A stretch of DNA of 8,490 nt from Bacillota bacterium. Its GTDB lineage: Bacteria; Bacillota; UBA4882; UBA10575. The position numbers and the translations under genes were made by a program. The notes below the pieces were generated by a model. It searched no databases, was not told where the DNA came from, and saw only the letters and a list, made by a program, of their open reading frames with translations. The stretch lies in assembly GCA_012512605.1 (NCBI GenBank), contig JAAZDX010000062.1:1-8490 (forward strand). The letters run 5' to 3'. Below, piece after piece: positions 1-5,349 of the stretch. How positions within the stretch are numbered: position 1 is the stretch's first letter; every line of letters starts with the position of its first letter.

Positions 1-70
1 AGTTAAGACCCGAAGCGAAAAACAAGAAGGTTTTTTAGCAGTGATGGCCAATGGAAAAAATGATGAGTAA
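1..70 (+). other. Window edge, possible 3' end of an upstream gene
   Basis: Two + frames are open from the left edge. One ends at TAG 36-38 and reads LRPEAKNKKVF at its end, leaving 12 bases before the ispE ATG at 51. The other ends at TAA 68-70, reads ...AVMANGKNDE, and would overlap the ispE start. The third frame stops at once (TAA 4-6). Either could be the tail of an upstream gene. The short basic tail ending at 38 would suit a small Veg-like protein, which often lies upstream of ispE in Bacillota, but too few residues are visible to identify it. No promoter is recognisable here. Confidence 0.3.
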
Positions 71-944
71 AGTGAAGATCAAAGCCTTTGCCAAAGTCAA
101 TCTGGTTTTGGATGTAATTGGTCGCCGTCCAGATGGATATCATGAAGTTGAAATGGTCCTGCAATCGATCGATCTCCATGATGAACTGGTGTTTATCCCG
201 GCATCAACGCTTTCTCTGGAAAGCGAAGGGCAGCGGCTGCCGGTCGACGACCGGAACATCATTATCCGCACCGCAAAAAAACTGCTGGCCCATGCGGGTT
301 TGGCGACGGGGGCCCGGATCTTACTCCAAAAAAGAATCCCGGTGGGGGCGGGATTGGGGGGCGGAAGTGCCGATGCCGCCGCCACCCTGGTTGGGTTGAA
401 TCACCTATGGGGGCTGGGTTTCGCCCGGTCGGATCTGGAAAAGATCGGGGCGACGCTGGGCGCTGACATCCCTTTTTGTCTGCGGGGGGGTACGGTTTTA
501 GCGACTGGAATCGGGGAACGATTGACCGATCTGCCGCCCCTCCCTCCGCTGCCAATTTTTCTTGCCAAGCCACCTTTCAACGTTAGTACCGCGCAAATCT
601 ACAAAAACCTTTCTTTGGCGGCGGCTGACTACCATCCGGAGGTGGAGAGAATTACCACCCTGATCCGGCGCGGTGATTATCGGGCGATTCCACGGTATTG
701 GGGGAACCGTTTAGAAGAGGTGACTTTCAGACTTTACCCCGAGCTAAAAGGGGTAATGAATTGGCTGATCAACTTGGGATTGCCGGTGCGGATGTCCGGA
801 AGCGGCCCGACCCTTTTTGTGTTCGGTACCGAGTGGACACGAAGGAAACAGGTGCAAGTTACTACTACCCTGCGGCGTAAGGGATGGTGGACCTATAACG
901 GCTTACTAAAAGCCTCAGGTCTTGAAGTAAACGAGCAAGCATGA
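51..944 (+). CDS. ispE: 4-diphosphocytidyl-2-C-methyl-D-erythritol kinase
   Basis: IspE phosphorylates CDP-methylerythritol with ATP in the cytoplasmic MEP pathway to isopentenyl diphosphate, the precursor of undecaprenyl carrier and quinones. The 297-residue product is full length for this GHMP kinase. Visible motifs are the N-terminal AKVNLVLDVIGRRPDGYH (residues 14-31, K15 matching the conserved active-site Lys), the glycine-rich ATP loop PVGAGLGGGSADAA (97-110), GADIPF with the presumed catalytic Asp139, and the C-terminal GHMP motif RMSGSGPTLF (247-256). The start is uncertain: ATGs occur at 51, 60 and 63. The one at 51 follows an in-frame TGA at 42-44 and has only a weak Shine-Dalgarno-like GTGAT (41-45). 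All three lie before the first conserved residues. It is first in a tight block with the GntR gene 12 bases downstream. Identity is secure. Confidence 0.97.
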   Translation: MEKMMSKVKIKAFAKVNLVLDVIGRRPDGYHEVEMVLQSIDLHDELVFIPASTLSLESEGQRLPVDDRNIIIRTAKKLLAHAGLATGARILLQKRIPVGAGLGGGSADAAATLVGLNHLWGLGFARSDLEKIGATLGADIPFCLRGGTVLATGIGERLTDLPPLPPLPIFLAKPPFNVSTAQIYKNLSLAAADYHPEVERITTLIRRGDYRAIPRYWGNRLEEVTFRLYPELKGVMNWLINLGLPVRMSGSGPTLFVFGTEWTRRKQVQVTTTLRRKGWWTYNGLLKASGLEVNEQA

Positions 945-956
945 AGGGGGGATTAG

Positions 957-1661
957 ATGGGAAGAGAACCCTTGGTTCCGATTAAACTTGATAGCTATAA
1001 ACCCCTGCGGGAACTGGTCTTTGAAACCCTGCGCGAAGCCATTATCAAGGGACAATTAGCTCCCGGGGAGCGTTTGATGGAGATTCAATTGGCAGAGGAG
1101 TTAGGGGTTAGCCGGACTCCGATCCGAGAGGCCATCCGCAAACTGGAGCTGGAAGGGCTCGTGTTGATGGTTCCCCGTAAAGGGGCTTATGTGGCTAGTT
1201 TCTCCATGAAAGATGTGGTGGAAGTCTTTGAGATCCGGGGTGCCTTGGAGGGATTGGCGGCGGCACTAGCGGCGGAACGGATTACCGACCAGGAATTGGA
1301 GGAGCTCCAGCGGCAACTGGTCAAGTCGTCGGAACTAATCGGTCATGCTGATCTTAAGGGAATGGTTGAGGTGGATACGGGTTTTCACCAAATTTTGTAC
1401 CAAGCCAGTCGGAACGAACGTTTAGGCCAGATCATCAATAATTTAAGGGAACAGATTCAGCGCTTTCGCCAGACCTCGCTCTCCTTTCCCGGAAGAATGA
1501 AAAGTGCGCTTGAAGAACACCGGGAAATTGTTGATGCGATTTCGGCCCGCGATCCGGAACTGGCCCGGAGATTAGCCCAGGAACACATCGAAAATGCGGA
1601 GAACAGCATGATGCAGGTTATCCGGTTGGAAAAACCCAACGCACCGAAAGAAGGATCCTAG
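957..1661 (+). CDS. GntR-family transcriptional regulator, FCD (FadR-like) subfamily
   Basis: This 234-residue DNA-binding regulator has an N-terminal winged helix-turn-helix (about residues 12-80; recognition region ELGVSRTPIREAIRKLELEGL) and an all-helical FCD ligand domain (about 86-215). The four residues that bind a metal in many FCD domains appear intact: D140, H144, H188 and H210. It may therefore bind a carboxylate-type effector through a metal, although the ligand cannot be read from the sequence. The start ATG has a strong Shine-Dalgarno AAGGGGG (944-950) with good spacing. It lies 12 bases after ispE and 2 bases before the nucleotidyltransferase gene, so co-transcription is likely. 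In B. subtilis this position holds purR, a different repressor family. Subfamily assignment is firm; target genes are unknown, with autoregulation of this cluster a reasonable guess. Confidence 0.93.
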   Translation: MGREPLVPIKLDSYKPLRELVFETLREAIIKGQLAPGERLMEIQLAEELGVSRTPIREAIRKLELEGLVLMVPRKGAYVASFSMKDVVEVFEIRGALEGLAAALAAERITDQELEELQRQLVKSSELIGHADLKGMVEVDTGFHQILYQASRNERLGQIINNLREQIQRFRQTSLSFPGRMKSALEEHREIVDAISARDPELARRLAQEHIENAENSMMQVIRLEKPNAPKEGS

Positions 1662-1663
1662 GG

Positions 1664-2422
1664 GTGAGTATTGTGGAGGCAATTGTACTCGGCGGCGGGC
1701 GGAATACCGGATCACTAAAAAACCTAGATCCAACCCCTTATGAAGCTGGGATCCGGATCAACAACCGTCCGATGGTTGAATATATTATCGAAGTCCTGGA
1801 CGGAATGGAAGAGATCGAACGGATCCTGGTGGTGATTCCCCCGGGTATTATCGTGCCGGAGAAGTGGGCGAAAGTTAAAATTGTCGCCCCTGGTGAAAGC
1901 ATGATCGATAGCCTGGTCCGGGCGGTCCAACAGACGAATCCTGGTGACCATGTTTTAGTCGTTGCTTCAGACATTCCATTCATTACGAAAGAGGCGATCC
2001 GTGACTTTCTTGACAGCTGCCGGCGGCGACCGGCGGACGTTTATTATTCTTTTGTGCCGAAAGCAGCGGTTCTGCAGAAATATCCGTCCACCAAACGAAC
2101 ATATGTCCGCCTAAAAGAGGGCGTTGTTACCGGTGGTAATATCATGTTAATCCGCCCGCAGATTCTTGTTGATTGTCGGGACCGGATTGAACAGGCCATC
2201 GCCCTACGGAAACACCCAGTTAAGCTCTGTCGTTTGCTAGGCTTTATGTTTATGTTGAAGCTCATCGCCGGGCAGTTAAGAATCGAAGAGATTGAAGCGC
2301 GGGTTGCGGTAATCTTGAACGTGAAAGGGGCGGGGATCCGCTCTTTATATCCTGAGATTGGAGTGGATGTGGATAAACCAAGTGATCTCGCTCTCGCCCG
2401 TGGGTTGCTCGGTAAGGGATAA
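1664..2422 (+). CDS. MobA-like NTP transferase domain protein, substrate unknown
   Basis: A 252-residue GT-A fold nucleotidyltransferase-like protein. Seen: an N-terminal strand and glycine loop AIVLGGGRNTG (6-16), RPMVEYIIEVL (35-45) like the substrate-pocket helix of sugar-nucleotide pyrophosphorylases, the metal-binding ASDIPF (101-106, D103), and a C-terminal VDVDKPSDL (234-242) resembling the second metal site of MobA/CobY/IspD-type enzymes. The usual GxGTRM...PK signature is altered: G16 stands where the catalytic Arg should be, and YE (26-27) where the Lys should be. Chemistry may therefore differ or be lost. From memory, similar proteins with YEA and VDVDKPSDL motifs sit between ispE and spoVG in other clostridia, but none has a function known to me. 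The start is GTG 1664, with AAGAAGGA (1648-1655) upstream; GTG 1673 is possible. Hydrophobic residues 190-202 look like an amphipathic helix rather than a membrane anchor. Confidence 0.85.
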   Translation: MSIVEAIVLGGGRNTGSLKNLDPTPYEAGIRINNRPMVEYIIEVLDGMEEIERILVVIPPGIIVPEKWAKVKIVAPGESMIDSLVRAVQQTNPGDHVLVVASDIPFITKEAIRDFLDSCRRRPADVYYSFVPKAAVLQKYPSTKRTYVRLKEGVVTGGNIMLIRPQILVDCRDRIEQAIALRKHPVKLCRLLGFMFMLKLIAGQLRIEEIEARVAVILNVKGAGIRSLYPEIGVDVDKPSDLALARGLLGKG

Positions 2423-2431
2423 AGTCGGCGG

Positions 2432-2464
2432 TTGGTAAAGAATAATTTTCATCTTTTTTACCAA
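2432..2464. repeat. Inverted repeat (dyad) after the NTP transferase gene
   Basis: TTGGTAAA (2432-2439) is matched by TTTACCAA (2457-2464). Three more pairs (one G-T) extend it to an 11-bp stem with an 11-base loop. It lies 10 bases after the preceding stop codon and just upstream of the spoVG -35 element. The T run falls inside the right arm rather than after it, so this is not a standard intrinsic terminator. It may be a weak mRNA 3' end, or a protein-binding dyad controlling spoVG. Confidence 0.4.
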
Positions 2465-2479
2465 ATGTTTAGGATTGGC

Positions 2480-2507
2480 AGGATTTCCCGATCTTTAGTC
2501 GAAACAA
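2480..2507 (+). promoter_or_regulatory. Sigma-H-like promoter of spoVG
   Basis: AGGATTT (2480-2486) is followed after 14 bases by GAAAC (2501-2505). From memory, the sigma-H promoter of B. subtilis spoVG has AGGATTT, a 14-base spacer and GAAT, so the -35 element and spacing match exactly and the -10 partly. Transcription would begin near 2513, giving a leader of about 30 bases. No good sigma-A promoter is seen in this gap. Confidence 0.5.
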
Positions 2508-2544
2508 TTATGCGCTGACTTTATTTCCAAAAAGAGGTGAAAAT

Positions 2545-2799
2545 ATGAACATCACAGATATACGGCTGAAAAAAATTGATAATGGAAGTAAGATGAAAGC
2601 GATTGCTTCCATAACGTTCGACGATGCCTTTGTTGTGCGGGAAATTAGGGTGATCGAAGGGCAAAATGGCCTGTTTGTGGCGATGCCCAGCCGCAAGCCG
2701 CCAACGGGAGAGTTTAAAGATATCGCCCACCCGATTAATGCGGACGCCCGACAATTGATTCAGAACGCCATCTTAGAAGAATACGAAAAAGCCGAATAA
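2545..2799 (+). CDS. spoVG: SpoVG family regulator (septation/RNA-binding protein)
   Basis: SpoVG is a small cytoplasmic nucleic-acid-binding protein. In Bacillus it affects asymmetric septation and sporulation, and in several Gram-positive bacteria it binds RNA or DNA to tune virulence, capsule and cell-wall genes. The 84-residue product is complete, and the family core is almost perfectly conserved: SITFDDAFVVREIRVIEG (22-39), GLFVAMPSRKPPTGEF (42-57) and DIAHPIN (59-65). The short C-terminal helix ends in EEYEKAE, without the long charged tail of some homologues. Start ATG 2545 is preceded by AGAGGTGA (2533-2540), a good ribosome-binding site. It stands alone between the NTP transferase gene and tRNA-Gln, with a probable sigma-H promoter upstream and no terminator of its own before the tRNA. 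Confidence 0.97.
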   Translation: MNITDIRLKKIDNGSKMKAIASITFDDAFVVREIRVIEGQNGLFVAMPSRKPPTGEFKDIAHPINADARQLIQNAILEEYEKAE

Positions 2800-2821
2800 G
2801 CAATGGGGAAAGTTTTGGCTG

Positions 2822-2851
2822 TTGACAAATCCCAGATCTATTTGTTATAAT
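2822..2851 (+). promoter_or_regulatory. Sigma-A promoter for tRNA-Gln
   Basis: A perfect TTGACA (2822-2827) and a perfect TATAAT (2846-2851) are separated by 18 bases. The predicted start near 2858 leaves only a few bases of 5' leader before the tRNA at 2865, as expected for a strong stable-RNA promoter. Confidence 0.9.
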
Positions 2852-2864
2852 AATCTTTGCTGAT

Positions 2865-2939
2865 TGGGGCGTCGCCAAGCGGTAAGGCACGGGACTTTGA
2901 CTCCCGCATGCGTTGGTTCGAATCCAGCCGCCCCAGCCA
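2865..2939 (+). tRNA. tRNA-Gln (anticodon UUG), CCA encoded
   Basis: A complete cloverleaf can be drawn. The acceptor stem is TGGGGCG (2865-2871) with CGCCCCA (2929-2935), then discriminator G2936 and an encoded CCA (2937-2939). The D stem is GCC (2874-2876)/GGC (2886-2888), with GG in the loop. The anticodon stem is CGGGA/TCCCG (2890-2894/2902-2906) around the loop CTTTGAC, with anticodon TTG at 2897-2899. The T arm is GTTGG/CCAGC around TTCGAAT (2917-2923). It reads CAA and, by wobble, CAG. It is flanked by its own promoter and terminator. Confidence 0.98.
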
Positions 2940-2960
2940 TTTTATTTAAGTCCCTTGGAG

Positions 2961-2985
2961 AACTCTGCATCGGCGGAGTTTTTTT
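2961..2985 (+). terminator. Intrinsic terminator after tRNA-Gln
   Basis: AACTCTGC (2961-2968) pairs with GCGGAGTT (2973-2980) through an 8-bp stem with one G-T pair and the four-base loop ATCG. A run of seven T (2979-2985) overlaps the stem end. It closes the tRNA unit and, lacking any earlier terminator, probably the spoVG transcript too. It insulates glmU from upstream transcription. Confidence 0.9.
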
Positions 2986-3024
2986 ATCTTTAGTTGTCTA
3001 AAATATAGTTGGCTTCCAATATTT

Positions 3025-3051
3025 AAGGGGGAAACAATGTGTCTGAACTGA
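3025..3051 (+). promoter_or_regulatory. glmU ribosome-binding site with overlapping ATG/GTG starts
   Basis: Shine-Dalgarno AAGGGGG (3025-3031) is followed by ATGTG. The ATG at 3037 opens a four-codon frame (Met-Cys-Leu-Asn, stop TGA 3049-3051), while the GTG at 3039 is the glmU start. Spacing is 5 bases to the ATG and 7 to the GTG, so both are usable. The GTG must be the glmU start because conserved residues begin at about codon 5 and no other in-frame start precedes them. Competition by the ATG could dampen GlmU synthesis (inference). Confidence 0.6.
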
Positions 3052-4616
3052 AAGTTGTTATTTTGGCCGCGGGCAAGGGAACAAGGATGAAATCGGAGCA
3101 GCCGAAGGTTCTTTTCCCCATCTGCGGTGTGCCGATGGTCCAGTATGTGCTCTGGGAAGCCGTGAAATTGTCCCCGCTGCCGCCCATGGTTGTGGTTGGT
3201 TATAAAGGAGAGCAGGTAATTACGGCCTTAGGCGACCAGGCCGAGTATGTTTGGCAGAAAGAACAGTTGGGAACGGGCGATGCCGTAAAAAAAGCCTGTG
3301 CCCATTTGGCGGAGTTTGATGGCGATCTTCTGGTCCTTTACGGTGACACTCCTTTTATTTCGGCCCAAAGTTTGCAGGCGTTGGTTGATGCCCACCGCAG
3401 GACCGGTGCGGCGGCAACCGTCTTGACGGCTGAGTTACAGGATCCAACCGGCTATGGGCGGATCGTCCGTTCCCCGGAAGGTTGGTTAACGGGAATTGTT
3501 GAAGAAAAGGACGCATCGGTTGACGAAAAAATGATTCGTGAAGTTAATACGGGTATTTATTGTTTTTCCCTGCCCCAGCTGCGCACTGCTTTGGCCGTAT
3601 TAAAACCGCAAAATGCGCAGGGTGAGTACTACTTAACTGATGTTATTGCCATGCACGCGGTTAACGGGAAGACTTTGACGACAGTAAAAAGCGACCGTCC
3701 GGAAGAGATTATGGGCCCGAATGACCGGATCGCGCTGGCCCAAACCGAGGCAACAATGCGGCGGCAGATCTTAAACCGGATTATGGCCTCGGGGGTGACG
3801 GTGATTGACCCGGCGACCACATATATTGACCCCCGCGTACAGATCGGTCGGGACACTACGCTTTACCCGGGCGTGCTTTTATGGGGCGAGACCCAAATTG
3901 GGCCCAACTGTCAGATTGGGCCTTTTACCCAAATTATCTCTTCAGCGGTGGGGGAAGGCTCCCATGTTACTTTTAGTAATTTAACCAACGTCACGTTGGG
4001 CCGGGAGGTGGAGATCGGCCCCTATACATATCTGCGGCCGGGAACGCGCGTGGCCGATGGGGCGAAGGTCGGCGGTTTCGTGGAGATGAAGAATTCAACG
4101 GTTGGTGAAAAAAGTAAGGTACCCCACCTTAGCTACATTGGCGATACCACCATTGGTTCGGGGGTTAACATCGGTGCGGGAACGATTACCTGCAATTATG
4201 ACGGGGTGCGGAAATGGCCTACGGTCATCGAAAACGGCGCATTTATTGGAAGTAACACAAGCTTGGTTGCTCCGCTTACCGTGGGTGAGGGGGCGCTGGT
4301 CGGTGCCGGATCCACCATCACCAGGGACGTTCCCGCCCATAGTATGACCATCGCCCGGGCCAGCCAGAGCTCGCGGGTGGCACCGGTGGCTTTTCAAGTG
4401 GAATACGTAGCTGATGAAGATATTTTCCACATTCAGATCAACTGCCCAACTTCGGGGGTGAGCATTTACTACTCCACCGACGGGGAAGAACCGACGGAAA
4501 AAGGATTGCGTTTTCAAGATACGCTTCGTTTAAAAGCGGGAATAATCTTAAAAGCGAAAGCATTTAAGGAGGGATGGTTGCCGAGTAAAACAGGGGTGCT
4601 GAAAATTGGCGAATGA
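3039..4616 (+). CDS. glmU: Bifunctional GlmU with an extra C-terminal CHB_HEX_C-like domain
   Basis: GlmU acetylates glucosamine-1-phosphate with acetyl-CoA and then couples the product to UTP, giving UDP-GlcNAc for peptidoglycan and wall polymers in the cytoplasm. Residues 1-~230 are the pyrophosphorylase domain: LAAGKGTRM (9-17, R16), K23, QLGTGDAV (77-84), YGDTP with metal ligand D103, EVNTG (168-172) and GPND with N228. Residues ~250-445 are the left-handed beta-helix acetyltransferase, with R333, K351, catalytic H363, Y366, N386-Y387 and R440, numbered as in E. coli GlmU. Both activities should be intact. The protein has 525 residues against the usual ~455-460; the excess is a C-terminal domain described separately. 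Start GTG 3039. The gene sits alone between the tRNA terminator and the L25 promoter. Only a weak promoter (TTGTCT 2994, CAATAT 3017) is visible upstream. Confidence 0.97.
   Translation: MSELKVVILAAGKGTRMKSEQPKVLFPICGVPMVQYVLWEAVKLSPLPPMVVVGYKGEQVITALGDQAEYVWQKEQLGTGDAVKKACAHLAEFDGDLLVLYGDTPFISAQSLQALVDAHRRTGAAATVLTAELQDPTGYGRIVRSPEGWLTGIVEEKDASVDEKMIREVNTGIYCFSLPQLRTALAVLKPQNAQGEYYLTDVIAMHAVNGKTLTTVKSDRPEEIMGPNDRIALAQTEATMRRQILNRIMASGVTVIDPATTYIDPRVQIGRDTTLYPGVLLWGETQIGPNCQIGPFTQIISSAVGEGSHVTFSNLTNVTLGREVEIGPYTYLRPGTRVADGAKVGGFVEMKNSTVGEKSKVPHLSYIGDTTIGSGVNIGAGTITCNYDGVRKWPTVIENGAFIGSNTSLVAPLTVGEGALVGAGSTITRDVPAHSMTIARASQSSRVAPVAFQVEYVADEDIFHIQINCPTSGVSIYYSTDGEEPTEKGLRFQDTLRLKAGIILKAKAFKEGWLPSKTGVLKIGE
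4392..4613 (+). other. CHB_HEX_C / Fn3-associated-like domain encoded at the 3' end of glmU
   Basis: GlmU residues 452-525 follow the end of the acetyltransferase domain in frame with almost no linker. They read as an Ig-like beta-sandwich: a strand around DIFHIQI (461-467), the hallmark GVSIYYSTDGEEPTEKG (473-489; usual family form is IYYTxDGxxPT), a strand-rich RLKAGIILKAKAFKEGW (497-513) matching the family's 'tIkAka...G' segment, and a closing SKTGVLKI. This pattern is known as the chitobiase/beta-hexosaminidase C-terminal domain, usually on secreted glycan enzymes or surface proteins. The match is by eye. Its role in a cytoplasmic enzyme is unknown; binding an amino-sugar ligand or stabilising the trimer are guesses. 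Base composition looks like the rest of the gene. Confidence 0.75.
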
Positions 4617-4617
4617 T

Positions 4618-4646
4618 TTGCCCTAGATTAGATCTAATGATATAAT
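4618..4646 (+). promoter_or_regulatory. Extended -10 sigma-A promoter for the L25-pth unit
   Basis: TTGCCC (4618-4623) and a perfect TATAAT (4641-4646) have a 17-base spacer, and TGA directly before the -10 gives the extended TGnTATAAT form. It begins 2 bases after the glmU stop, predicts a start near 4653, and should drive rplY/ctc and pth. This is unlike B. subtilis, where ctc has a sigma-B promoter. Confidence 0.8.
4627..4638. repeat. 12-bp perfect palindrome in the promoter spacer
   Basis: ATTAGATCTAAT is its own reverse complement and lies wholly between the -35 and -10 of the L25 promoter, a classic place for a repressor to block RNA polymerase. A palindrome of this size is expected about twice by chance in a window this long, so operator function is only a suggestion. 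Confidence 0.35.
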
Positions 4647-4705
4647 TATTAAATGTTTATGGCTAATACAGGCGCGAGATGATAGCAATATGGAGGTAGA
4701 TAGTC

Positions 4706-5332
4706 ATGGATTTAGTGCTTACGGCGACCATCCGTGAAGGAACCGGGAAAGGAGCCGCCCATCGCCTCCGGCGCGAAGGGTTGCTGCCGGCGGTCTTATA
4801 CGGAGAAAACCAGGCTAACCTGAGCCTAAATGTGCGTGAAGCCCAAAAGTATTTTAACACTAAGGGAATTAATCAACTGATCACGCTTCAAGTGAAAAAG
4901 GGAAAAACAAAAAAAGAAGAAGTACCGGTTTTGGTTAAAGAGATCCAGTATGATCCGGTCAAAGGAACCCCATTGCATGTGGATTTTTACCAGGTTTCGA
5001 TGAAACAGAAGGTCGTTGTCAAGGTACCGGTAGCTCTGGTTGGCGAAGACCAGAGAGTTAACGACGGCTCGATCATTGATACCGTCCTTTATGAAGTGGA
5101 AGTATCTTGTCTGCCGGCGGATATTCCGGCGAAGATCGAGGTTGATATCTCCGGGCTAACGATGAATAACAGTGTCACCGTTGGGGAGCTAGAGCCTCCG
5201 GCGGGGGTTGAATTTGTAACGGCAGCGAGCGAACCGATTGTGCTGGCCCATGCGCCGCGGGCAGAAGCAGCTCCGGAGGAGGAAGAGGCGGCAGAGGAAG
5301 AAAATGCCGAGCCCGAGCAAGAAGAGGAATAA
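4706..5332 (+). CDS. rplY: 50S ribosomal protein L25, Ctc/TL5 type
   Basis: This 208-residue protein of the long (Ctc/TL5) L25 family binds 5S rRNA in the 50S subunit; in Bacillus, Ctc is a general-stress protein. Residues 1-~95 form the 5S-binding domain, with TGKGAAHRLRREGLLPAVLYG (13-33) and the family signature HVDFYQV (91-97). Residues ~98-185 form the second beta domain (VPVALVGE, DIPAKIEVDISGL), and 187-208 are a Glu/Ala-rich acidic tail of the kind common in this family. Start ATG has a near-ideal GGAGGT (4692-4697) 8 bases upstream. It has its own promoter directly after glmU and is 17 bases from pth, so the two are probably co-transcribed. Also named ctc. In B. subtilis prs lies between glmU and this gene; here it is absent. 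Confidence 0.96.
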   Translation: MDLVLTATIREGTGKGAAHRLRREGLLPAVLYGENQANLSLNVREAQKYFNTKGINQLITLQVKKGKTKKEEVPVLVKEIQYDPVKGTPLHVDFYQVSMKQKVVVKVPVALVGEDQRVNDGSIIDTVLYEVEVSCLPADIPAKIEVDISGLTMNNSVTVGELEPPAGVEFVTAASEPIVLAHAPRAEAAPEEEEAAEEENAEPEQEEE

Positions 5333-5349
5333 TCCTGGGGGACAAGGGA

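Noticed and set aside
2231..2269. Hydrophobic stretch of the NTP transferase as a membrane segment
   Set aside because: It is only about 13 residues, interrupted by Lys, and flanked by helices expected in this cytoplasmic family; an amphipathic helix fits better.
2994..3022. Promoter for glmU (TTGTCT, 17 bases, CAATAT)
   Set aside because: The -10 is poor and A/T-rich sequence offers several equal alternatives. A promoter is expected here after the terminator, but I cannot place it reliably.
4095..4517. 140-codon open frame on the - strand inside glmU
   Set aside because: It is antisense to conserved GlmU codons, has no recognisable protein features or ribosome-binding site, and is explained by the coding constraint of glmU.
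4566..4576. AAGGAGGG followed directly by ATG near the end of glmU
   Set aside because: Spacing to the ATG is zero and no sensible gene follows; it encodes Lys-Glu-Gly within the C-terminal domain.
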